Assembly: GCA_022605955.1 (NCBI GenBank)
Contig: JAKCOZ010000015.1
Location: 3,291,287 to 3,355,286, forward strand
DNA: 64,000 bases
Source: Rallus limicola
Taxonomy: Eukaryota > Chordata > Aves > Gruiformes > Rallidae
Direction of reading: 5' to 3'
Below, one piece after another: positions 14,301-23,720 of the stretch. Numbering within the stretch: the first letter of the stretch is position 1; each line of letters opens with the position of its first letter. A program made the translations under genes and the position numbers. The notes beneath the pieces are model-generated. The model saw only the letters and a program-made list of their open reading frames with translations. It searched no databases and was not told where the DNA came from.

Positions 14301-17300
14301 TTCCGGGGCAGCTCTGGGTGGTGCGGCCTGAGCTGTGTGGTTGGGTGAGAAACTGCATTGGGGATCAATAGTTTCATATTCTTTTGCTCTAAAGCCCTGT
14401 GAGCATTGTTATATTTGATCTTTCTGTTCTCTTAGTAAACTCTCCTTATCCCAACCCACGGGCCTCTTAGTTTCTTGGGTTTGGAGTTCTTTGCCCCTTC
14501 CTTTTCCCTTCCCTTGTTCCCCCCCTTTCCCTCTTCCCCTGCTCTTTTGCTTTAAGGAGCAGGCAGCTGCGTGGAGCTCGGCCCACAGCTGGGGGAAACC
14601 ACGACACCAACCCACGGGCCTCTTAGTTTCTTGGGTTTGGAGTTATTTGCCCCTTCCTTTTCCCTTCCCTTGTTCCCCCCCTTTCCCTCTTCCCCTGCTC
14701 TGTTACTTTAAGGAGCAGGCAGCTGCGTGGATCTCTGCCCACAGCCGGGGGGAAACCTCGACAACCTGTTACTCCTGTCAGAAAACCTCCTTTTGTTTTT
14801 TTCCCCTAGGAAGCAGTGAAGCACAAACACACAAGGCCATGAAATGATCAACTAATAAACTTGTGTAAGATCCACCTTTGGGACATAATTTAACTCTGAA
14901 AAGACATAAAAAGCTTTTTCACATACAAAGGCCAATCTCCCTTGCAACTAATATTACACAGCCATGGGTTGTGCCAGCTGCAGCTGCCATGCCCACACTT
15001 AGTAATTCCCCACACTTACTAATTCAGAATTTGTGCCTTGATTGTCATGGCCTTCCTCATCTTCATCTTCCTCCTCAGCATCACCTTTTTGAACAAATTC
15101 ATTCTTCGTGCGCAAATACAACTCCCACAGTTTGCAGGCAGCTTTGTACTCAGGAGAATCTGGCTGCAAGAACAAATCAAATGTTCTCCTCAAAATTCAG
15201 ACCCTTATATCTGGAGGGGATTTACAAATCATTAGTTCAGAAGATCTTAAATGCATTAGATAAGTAAGAAAAAACCTGGGCAATTCCTGAAGTCTTTCTT
15301 CAATAGAGCTGGAAAAATGCAACCTCAATCACTTCAAAGCATCAAAGTCTTTTGGAAAACTCAACAGAAAAATACTTGGGTTGAGGCTTGGACAAAGCTA
15401 GTAGATGGATCTGGAGAAATCATTAGGTTTTGTTGCAGGCTAACACCACTGACATTTAACAGAGACTAAGTATTAATACACCAGGAAAAGGGATTTAAGC
15501 AAATACTGCTGCCACTGCAGGGCATGTGGAAACTCATTTCTACTGGAGAAGAATGCCAATAAACAAGGCAGTAGCACTGCAAGGATCACACTCTTCCAAA
15601 ACTCAGCATTAACATGGCAACATGTGACCCCCTGGGCACACATCTGGGTATGTCTTTTGGAAGAGACAGAGGCATCAGTCAGCAAATGAAGTTTGGAATG
15701 ACAGAGTTGGTAGCATAAGACCAGCATGTGCTTACTAAGATTACTAGCTAACAGCATTACCCAGAAAAAAAAAAAGACTGCTTTTCCACTCTTGGATATT
15801 TTTTTTCCTCATTCCTCAGTCCCTTAACCCCTGTTCCCTGCAGAGATGCCACCTTACTGCTGCTGCTGCTGCTCTCAACCTCTGATAGCTTATAATGCAA
15901 ATGAGAGACCCAAGAACTGTTCTCAAGCTTAAATATTCTCAAGAGAGGATACCAGGTGTTAATTATGAGGAACAGATACAGAGGGTATTTTGCTTCACCA
16001 GTCTGCTTCCTTCTGTATTGATGCAAGATGCTCAAAAATGTAAGACCTGAACAGAAGTACCAAAACTGAACAGGTTTCCACTCTTACATCAGCAACCAAA
16101 CACCTCCTGCAGCAACAACCACAACAGTGAAGCAGCTGCTGCTGGTTAGGTTGGTGTCACTGGGTGGGTAAGGTACAGGATGGATGAAGAGGAGGTGATG
16201 TTTGCATGCCATACCTCCAGCCCTCAGCTCTGGATCTCTCTGGAAATGTCACCATCCATTCAGCCTGAGGGCTGCCTATCTCTACTGAGAATGCAGAACA
16301 TGGTATTTGGGCATGGAAAATAGGATATTTGGGCAGAATTTTGGTCTGTAGGTCTATGCTGTAGGCAAATGCAGCACATTTTATAAAACTCTAGTTATTC
16401 TCTCCTGCTTTCAACACCTTCTCCCTCATGTAGAAACCATGAGAAAGCCAACATTAACAGGTGAGTGTCTCATGGAGCTTCAGGAATACACAACAAATGT
16501 GGAAATCTTGCTCTTTCTCTGCTGTAACCATGGTTTATGTATTTAATACAACATTTAATTAACAAGATTAATCCAGTTTTCCCTTCCCATTTATGGCAAC
16601 TGCAATAAAAACCATTAAGATGCAAAATAAAGCACATACCTAGTTTGCAGGAGTGGGCACAGGGCTACATCATCACTTACACTCAAAATCTGTCATCAAT
16701 AACCAATGGGCCTTTTTTTCATATTATTAAGTAGTCAGTTGAAAAGAAAAACTCAACAACCCTACTGTGTGATTCCAGTTCTTTATAAATTCTTCCTTTT
16801 GGAGGAAAAAAACCCTCATCCTTTTGTATTTCAAAAGGTCACACAGAATGTGTTGTAAAATGGGAAGGCTTTGATAGATTTTTCTCAGTTAACATCTCTA
16901 GTTTGCTTCTTCTCTCTTCTGGAAAACTAGATGAAGACCCTCCCCACATCTATAGTGTTCCACAGAAAAGTTGCCAGAGTAGGACATCTTAGAATCATAG
17001 AATGTGTTAGGTTGGGATGGACCTTCAAAGGCCATCTAGTCCAACCCCCCTGCAGCAGCAGGGACATCTTCACTAGAGCAGGTCGCTCAGAGCCCCAGCA
17101 AGCCTGGCCTTGGATATCTTGGAAGGGGCCTCCACTGCCTCTCTGGGCAACCTGTGCCAGTGATCTGCCTCCCTCATACTGAAGAGCTTTTTCCTAATAT
17201 CCAACCTAAATCTCCCCATTTTAAGTTTACAAGCATCACCCTCATCCTATTGCTCCATGCCCTTGGGAACAGCTCTTCCCAGCTTCCCACAGGCACCTGT

Positions 17301-19744
17301 CAGGGATTGGAAAGCTGCTGTAAGGTTGTCCTGGAGCCTTCTCTTCTCCAGGCTGAACAAGCCCAGCTCTCCCAGCCTTGCCCTCACAGCAGAGGTGCTC
17401 CAGCCCTCTCATCATTTTTGTGGCCTCCTCTGGACACACTCCAACAGTTCCATGTCCTGCTTGTGCTGAGGGTTCCAAAGCTGGACACAGCCCTGCAGGT
17501 GAGGTCTCCTCAGAGCACAGCAGAGCAGAGGGGCAGAATCCCCTCTCATCTGCTGGCCACTCTTCTTTTGATGCAGCCCAGGATGGGCTTGGCCTTCTGG
17601 GCTGCAGATGCACATGGCTGGCTCATGTCCCACTTCTCAGCCATGAGTCCCCCCAAGTCCTTTTCCTCAGGGCTGCTTTCCAGCCCATCATCTCCTGACC
17701 TGTGTGGGTAACAGGGGTTGTGTTGTCCCAGGGGCAGGGCTCTGCACTTGGCTTTGCTGAACCTCATGAGGTTCACCTGGGCCCACTTCTCCAGCCTGTC
17801 TTGTTCCCCCTGGATGGCATCCCATCCCTCTGGCACATTAATTTCACCATTCTTATGAACTTGCAAGTAACTGCAACATATGCTGTTCTCTCACCAATAA
17901 TAAAGGCTAAACTGAGTAGTTTTATTGGCCAAAGTGAAGAAGAATTTGTTTATATTCATATATATACACACATATAGAAAACATTTACAATTAAATGAGC
18001 CTTTATATGTCATTTCTTCACCTTATAGTAAGCCTTGGCGTTGTTAAAGAGAAGCTGAAAGTCAGCAGTCAGCACGTTCACATCATCATATTCCTCCATC
18101 TTCAGTTTTTGTTGGATCTTCATTAAATCAATTGGCTGAGAAACCACTTCATAATAATCTGGCTGATTCCTGTTGCAAAGACAAAACCAGGCACTGTATT
18201 CCAAGCAGTAAAACCAAAACCACAGCACTGAAGTTTGCACATGTCTAGGACTGAATAAAACACATTTCCACCAGGCTTCTGGTACAGCTGAAGGATCTGG
18301 ATGGTGGTCTGTGAGCAAGCTCACATGATCTGTTACCGTCCTCAGTTTTCTGAGGTTAAGATAAAGTTCAGTCTCTTACTTTATCTCCTGCATTTTCAAG
18401 GGTCACTTCTATTCATCTTCCCAAGGCATGTCCTCAGTACTACATTCTGCCACTTACAGGGAATATCTTCCACTCAGTTTTATGCAGGTAGCACAAGAAA
18501 CATTTTACCTTAATTCAGCCTATCCTTTTTTTGACTGAAAAAGGGCACCAACTGTTAGCATGTCCCATTGAATAATCACATCAAATACTCAGATCAAACA
18601 CTGCTGTAAAAGCAGAACAAATTCAGATTCCATTTTTCACAGCTATCAATGCTGAAGTGTTCCTCAATATCCCCTTACTCCCTGATTATATCCCAGGTTC
18701 AAGGCTTAATGAGAGAACCACGGCCTTACCTTCGCTTCGGGGCCCTAATGAAGAGCTCACAAAGGAGCCTGCCCTGTTCATCTTTGTAATCTCTGATGGT
18801 GTTGTAAAGCTCATGGCATACTGCAATCTGAAACACAAGGACAACAAAGCAGTGAGAAAGGAGAGCATTTTAAGAAGCTTAACAGATCAAAGCCTGCTTC
18901 CAGTGGGACAGGCAAGCCACCACACACAGCATGCTCTGAAGCAAAGCGTGGAAGAACTGGTTCATCTCATGCTTTAGGATGGTGCCTCTCAAGTGGGCCA
19001 GGTACTGCAGGATTGCCAATTTCAGGGATGGTTTGGTTTTGGTTTGGTTTTTAGTTTTGTTTTGGGTTTTATACAGGGAGTTCTCTTTCCATGCTAATTC
19101 TAAGTAAAACACCCAAAATGTAAATTAATTCAGTAGAACTCTCTCTGAACTAGAGACATCTAAAACAATGACAGGGGTTCTTCTGCCCTGTAATGAATTA
19201 AAATCAGACTGCTAACTCAAAGGCATAAGAAAGATATATCCACTTCAGCAATCACTGTGTGTGCTGCTCCCCACTTATCTCCCTCTGCATTTGATATTCA
19301 GGCACAGCTCTTAAACTTCTTCACATTACAATTTCAGCTCCTTCTCCAACATCCTTCCATCTGCTAAAATTGTCACCAAAAAAAAATAAAAAAAAAGAAC
19401 AGCAGCAAAAGGAAAACAGGAGAGAAGATGATGAAACTGGGGAGGCAAGAACAAGCCAAAGCTGAATGAAATCCTAAACAAAGCTTAGCCAAGGCAGGAA
19501 CAGATTCAGGGCCAGCAACCCCACGCTACATATGATCATCCATTTTACAAGACAGTATCCCTAAGGAAAAAAAAATAAATGTTGTGCATAAGAAAGTACT
19601 AACAGGATCTACAGTTGGGAGATTGGAAAGTCTCCTCCTCTTTCTGCTTGGGCCTGGTATGTTTGTGGAGTGATGGCCATCATCAAAGTCTCCTCCGCTG
19701 ACGCTGCTGGATGGCGAGGTAGCTCTTCGCCTTTTGGAACCCAT
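2329..19744 (-). CDS. PBRM1: PBRM1 (polybromo-1/BAF180), N-terminal 436 codons, 3' part outside window
   Basis: Multi-bromodomain subunit of the PBAF (SWI/SNF) chromatin remodeller; it reads acetylated histones in the nucleus. Coding exons on the minus strand, in order: 19744-19604, 18827-18730, 18169-18022, 15163-15020, 13567-13451, 12921-12853, 12104-12006, 11694-11609, 9054-8956, 7130-7039, 2545-2329. All have AG/GT borders and phases that close. The start [14 protein letters not shown] matches the known N terminus and is followed by a basic nuclear-localisation cluster ([11 protein letters not shown]). Bromodomain 1 spans exons 2-4 ([13 protein letters not shown]; acetyl-lysine-binding Asn in FNNAKAYY). 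Bromodomain 2 spans exons 5-7 ([22 protein letters not shown]). Exon 11 opens bromodomain 3 ([14 protein letters not shown]) and ends inside it. An acidic stretch follows bromodomain 1. The rest of the roughly 1600-residue protein lies beyond position 1. Introns hold the repeats listed separately; other long introns show nothing recognisable. Confidence 0.96.
3355..4385. repeat. 31-bp minisatellite, about 33 units, in PBRM1 intron
   Basis: A tandem array with a 31-base period is built on the core CCCGTGnnTnACCCGTGCC followed by CAGCCACMSGGC. Units fall into runs of variants that differ at the spacer: GTGGATGACC, GTGTATGACC, GTGGGTAACC, and two shortened units with GTGCAACC near 4265-4320. Neighbouring units share variants, as expected for local slippage or unequal exchange. 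The array is GC-rich and contains no stop in several frames, so it produces long but meaningless reading frames. It lies between PBRM1 exons 11 and 10. Confidence 0.97.
5055..5592 (-). mobile_element. CR1 LINE 3' fragment, in PBRM1 intron
   Basis: The minus strand encodes the C-terminal CR1 ORF2 tail ([36 protein letters not shown]). The element ends at the left with the CR1-type CACAGAATCACCAGGTTGGAAAAGACC end. It is 5'-truncated at about 5592. Confidence 0.93.
6266..6783 (-). mobile_element. Solo LTR of an endogenous retrovirus, in PBRM1 intron
   Basis: This 518-bp element starts TGTTGTGGTTTAACC and ends CCCAGAACA, so it has TG...CA ends. The flanks are ACTTG (6261-6265) and ACTAG (6784-6788), a 5-bp target duplication with one change. 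The segment GGGTTGAGATAGAGACAG near 6378 is the reverse complement of the U5 motif common in avian LTRs, so the element reads on the minus strand. There is no internal coding region, so it is a solo LTR. Confidence 0.85.
8118..8478 (+). mobile_element. CR1 LINE 3' fragment, in PBRM1 intron
   Basis: A short 5'-truncated CR1 begins TTTAGCCTGGAGAAGAGGAGG and ends in the CR1 3' sequence TTTTCCAACCTTGTGATTCTG. It is closely similar to the copy at 24645-24983. Confidence 0.92.
8740..8780. repeat. Isolated 1.3-unit copy of the 31-bp minisatellite, inverted
   Basis: GGGGCACAG recurs at 8741 and 8772, exactly 31 bases apart. The interval (CACAGGTTATCCACGGGCTG and TGTGGCT) is a near match to the reverse complement of the 3355-4385 array unit. 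It lies about 4.4 kb from the array, in another PBRM1 intron. Confidence 0.75.
9055..11608. other. PBRM1 intron with no recognised element except a short palindrome
   Basis: About 2.5 kb of AT-rich intron between coding exons 9 and 8. I recognise no coding exon, RNA gene or transposon in it. The only structure I noticed is the inverted repeat at 10869-10897. Confidence 0.6.
10869..10897. repeat. Perfect 14-bp inverted repeat with 1-base centre
   Basis: The arms ACTTTTGAGTGTTA and TAACACTCAAAAGT are exact reverse complements separated by a single C. The flanks are not complementary, so the palindrome is sharply bounded. Confidence 0.9.
14041..14763 (+). mobile_element. Solo LTR with duplicated 3' end, in PBRM1 intron
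   Basis: A 723-bp LTR starts TGTCCTGGTGTCAG and ends CCTCGACA. It is flanked by identical ACCTG at 14036-14040 and 14764-14768, so the ends and the 5-bp target duplication are clear. The last part is present twice in tandem (14451-14606 and 14607-14763, period 156), each copy running from CCAACCCACGGGCCTC to the LTR end. A sister copy at 44404-44970 has one copy of this block and is 567 bp, exactly 156 bp shorter. The CTCCTTATCCCAACCCACGG segment is typical of avian LTR U5 and sets the plus orientation. Confidence 0.9.
15164..18021. other. PBRM1 intron holding a CR1 fragment
   Basis: Intron between coding exons 4 and 3. Its right third carries the CR1 at 16990-17850. The remaining 1.8 kb shows nothing I recognise. 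Confidence 0.6.
16990..17850 (-). mobile_element. CR1 LINE 3' fragment, in PBRM1 intron
   Basis: The left end AGAATCATAGAATGTGTTAGG is a CR1 3' terminus. Fragmented minus-strand frames give CR1 RT C-terminal pieces ([11 protein letters not shown] near 17750, [10 protein letters not shown] near 17415). Several frameshifts show an older insertion. Confidence 0.92.
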
Positions 19745-19759
19745 GGAATCCAACTTCTT

Positions 19760-22700
19760 CTATAATGAAGAGACATGTTCTTAAACTCATGGCATAGCAT
19801 CCAAACTCTCTGGTGAGAGCCAACTATGAAGCCAGCAATGCTTTAGGGTAAGTCACATAGGTTTTGTTCTACAGTACAGTTCAGTCAGGCCACAGATCAA
19901 AGCATCAGCTCTTTTGCAAACTGGCAGGAATAAAGGCAAATCCAATTCTACTCTTTGAAAGACACTGATGACAGCAATGCCAGAAAGGGCTCACAGTGAT
20001 GAAGATGAATTAAGCAGGTCTTACTATGATAGGTTTTATACATCACCCCATGCAGGACAACTAAGCCAGAACTGCTTTTTTTTTTAAGGAGCAGAGTGTA
20101 CATAGAAAAGTGTTCAATTCTGGTGTGAAAGTGTGTCATTCCAGGTCAAATTAAAAAAAAACAAAACCAACCAACCAAACTAAAAGAAGAAACCCACAAA
20201 TAAACAAAAACCCATAAAGAAAACCAACTGTAAAATAAAATTCAAATGGCTACTTAAACACCTTGCCTTCAATTCAACTCAAGAAAGTGTCTGGACCATC
20301 AGGTGAGCTACCACTCTCGTTTGCTGGGCAGGATGAACAAGCTCATCATTAGCAAGTAGGAAAAGGCACCTCCCTTTTTTTTTTGGCCCCAGTTATCAAC
20401 ACAAAGAGTGAGAAATGAATAACCACCATCCAACAACTACATTGATTTATGGAACAAGCTGTTGGCTCTTTCCCAACTTCCAGGGACAGCATCATAAAAA
20501 TATCTTTATTTCTAACTGTCTCAAAGGCTGAAGAGAGAATTTTTGGACATTTATCCCACCCCATCCCTATCTACCAAGCAAATCAAGGAATTTCTTCTAG
20601 GAAGCACTCAGCTGATGTACAAGGTAAGGCACCACAATGTTACAGACAGAATTCATTTCAAGCACACAAATGGTATGAAGAAGGAGAATAAGATGGGAAC
20701 AATTAACAGTTAGGATCAGGAAAAGCAAAAGCTTAAGACAGAGGGATGGAGAGTGGTGCACATACAATCAATAATTTGCCAGATTTACCAGAGTACAACC
20801 AGCACCTCGAAAAGCCAGTCTCCTCATAGTGTCTGATGGCCAAGGACAGATACTGGGAGAAGATAACACTCTAAGAGTAGCAAATCAGCAATGGTGTTAG
20901 TACAGTCAAAACTGGAAAACAAGAGAAAAGGAGAGAGAGAGAGAAGAAAGTTGAGGATAGATAATTAAAGACTAAACCAATAAATTTAATAACTGCAGTG
21001 ACAGGGCAGGGGGGTGGAAGCAAGAAACAGAAGGCAGCTTCTTTTAGCCTAGCAGAAACTCTACAAAGTCATTCTGTACACAGAATGCTAGACACTTCTG
21101 CAAACATTGTACAGTAAAAATGCACTTCCCTGCATTTCTGAATAGATATTACAGACTTCACAGCCACTTGCAAGAGAATGATTCAGTGCTTATAAAAATA
21201 AGTAAAATATTTTTTTAAGGTCAAGAAGCATTTAACAGACTCACTAGTGATGATGCACCTACTGTCAGTCTCCAGCCTGTCACTTTGGCACTAGCTCCAA
21301 CTTTTCCTTGAGAGCTATGGGAGCAAATGGCTAATGCCAGGCACATGCTGATGTGGAGACTGCTAGAAAACACATGTTCTTGGCTGTGAAAGAAAGGCAG
21401 GAGGGACTACTGGCACCTGTAATTCTGGTTCACCCAGGAACACAAAAGCACACCCAGTCCAATCCTACCCCGAAACAAAGGTTTGGGGACCCTTAACCAG
21501 CACCCACTTGCAAACAACACACAGGTTCCTCCACATCAGTTATCTGGTGTATGCAAAGACACATGGCCATTCTGTAGGCAGCCTCCAAAACCATCTTCCT
21601 CCTCTAATAACCAAGGAAGGTGCAAAACACGTTCTCAGTCTGCTTAACGTAACAGCCAGCCAGAGAACTGCCAGAGAACCTCTTGCTCAACATCAGGCTC
21701 CAGAGCTCCTCTCTGGGTCCCCATGCTCATCAACACAGCCAATCCTACCACACACACAGAGAAAAACACATTCTGGTTTACTTCAGAACACAGAACTTCC
21801 CTCTCCTAGCTCACAAGCCTCTCAATAGTTGAGAGAAGAAGCTCCATTGCTACAAACAAGCCATCTCTGGTGCAACCGGAGCTTGGGTGTCTTCTCAATA
21901 CTGGCTGGCACCACCCATAACAGTGTCACATAACCACAGGCACCTCTCTCAGACACCCTGGCCACTGCTAGTACACATCCATACCGATATATACACAGCT
22001 TGTGGAAGGTGGCCTCTCCCATAAGCTGCCCCAGACCCATCACCACAAGCACTACTCAGTTCTACCTCATCGAGCCAGATGTCTTCACATGTCTTTGAGA
22101 TAACACACTTAGAACAAGTCGATGAAGTTCTAGCTCATGCTTCCTCTTCTGCCTCCAAACAGAAGGGGGAAAAGAAGAAAAAAAAAAAAGCTACAAAGCG
22201 ACAGATGCCACTGGGAGGGGTTTATGGCTATGGGATCTCCCACCTCCCAGCAGAAACACTCCCTGCATCCCGGAACACGGGCGGGAAACACAGCCCCAAT
22301 TTCCCCCCCCCCTCGTTGCGAGCACTGAAACCCCAGGAAAAGGGGGGCAGCAGCACCCAGGCGCTCTAACAGGGCAAAGTTAGGGAAGGAGCTAGAGATA
22401 CAACAGCACCTCGGGAGTGTTATCAGCACCGGGGCAAGAAACAAAGAGGCAACCCCACCCCCCCCCCTTCCTCCGTCACCCCACCCAGGCCGCCCCGCGG
22501 GTGCGCCCCTGCCCGCACCCTCCCCGGTGACGGGGTGGTTTCGTCGGCAGGAGGAGACAAAGAAAAACCCCTTTGCGGGCACCGGGCCGGGCCTGACAGG
22601 ACCACGTCCCGTCCTCTCCCCCCCCAACCCCGACCCGCGCTGGCACCCAGACCGGGCAGGACACTCTTATGGGCCCTGGGCCTCGCTTCGGAGGCCCCGG

Positions 22701-23132
22701 GAGCAGCCGCGCCTCCGCCGCCGGCCCTAGGCCACCCGCCCCGCTGCTGTCACTGCTATGAGCTCGGCCCGGTGACGGGACGGGCAGCCGGGGGCGGCGG
22801 GTGGGGACGGCACAGCGGGGCGGCCGCCGCGGAAAGCCGAGGGAGACGGCGGGGCCAGCGACGCGGACGAGGAGGGAGAGCGACACCGAGGGGGCCGCGG
22901 CGGGGCCGCCCAAGGGCCAAGGGCCGCCGCGGGAGGCGGGGACGGGGGAGGTGACAGGGGAAGGCAGAGGGGTTCGGCGCCCCCGGGCCCGGCCCGCCGC
23001 GGCGGAGCTGCTGCGCGGCCGGGCGGCGCTGCCTCCCCGCGGCGGCCACACAAAGGGAGACAGCGGCCTCCTGGCTCCGGCCCGCCGCCGCCTCCCCCCC
23101 TCCCTGCGCGACCCCGGCAGCGCGCCGCTCAC
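19760..23132. other. PBRM1 5' intron, nothing recognised until the CpG island
   Basis: This lies between the first coding exon and the proposed untranslated exon 1 at about 23133. It is AT-rich with oligo-A tracts and a short GA run near 20930, and becomes very GC-rich from about 22480. I found no convincing exon or transposon. Further untranslated PBRM1 exons could be hidden here but cannot be proved by eye. Confidence 0.5.
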
Positions 23133-23720
23133 CCAGCCGGCTCCGCTCCGCCTCCGACAGCCGCGGCCGCGCTCGCCCTCCGCCTCCCGCCCCGCCACCG
23201 CCGGTGCCGCCGCCGCCGCCGCTCCGTACCGCCGAGCCCGCCGCTGCCGCAAAACCCGCCCGGCCGCCAAACGCGCCGAGCCCGCGCGACACCTCCGGCG
23301 GGGAAGGGCCGCTTCACTTTACGGCACCGCCCGGCGGCGGGAGGAGGAGGAGGACGGAAGGAAGGAAGGAGCGAGCGAGCGCGGCCGTCCCATCCGCCGT
23401 CCACGTGGGGCCGCGGCCGAGCGCGGCCCGGCGGCGCCATGAAGCGGCCCAGTGAGCGGCGGGGCTGCGGGGCCGGGGTGGGCCGCGGGCAGTGTCGCCG
23501 CCGAGCGCTCTGAGGCGAGGGGACGGCGGGGGTGGGCGGCGGCCTGGGGAATGGCGGCAGCGGCCCGAGGCTGGGGGGGAAAGGGGGGGGGTGGGTGTGG
23601 ATGAAGGGTAGCGGCCGCCCGTGGCCGAGCGAACGGCGGCGGCCCGGGGCGAGGGAACCGGACACCTGGACTTAAGAGAACGGCGGGCGGCGCTGGGAGT
23701 TGGGCCGCTTCCCCGGGCGC
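22480..23720. promoter_or_regulatory. CpG island, bidirectional promoter of PBRM1 and GNL3
   Basis: This block is extremely CpG-rich with no TATA box. It separates divergent PBRM1 (left) and GNL3 (right). A good minus-strand splice donor (GGCTGG then GTGAGC, junction at 23133/23132) suggests an untranslated PBRM1 exon 1 from about 23133 upward. The GNL3 ATG is at 23439, so the two transcripts probably start within about 300 bp of each other. A palindromic E-box, CACGTG, lies at 23402-23407, 32 bp before the GNL3 ATG. Confidence 0.85.
23402..23407. promoter_or_regulatory. Canonical E-box (CACGTG) at the GNL3 start
   Basis: CACGTG within CCACGTGGGG is the MYC/MAX and USF consensus. GNL3 is a known MYC-responsive nucleolar gene, so a functional role is plausible. 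Binding is inferred from the motif and context only. Confidence 0.55.

Noticed and set aside
22476..23665. Large Arg/Pro/Ala-rich frames on both strands, up to 264 codons
   Set aside because: They lie in the CpG island, where stops are rare; no domain is recognisable and both strands and several frames are open together.
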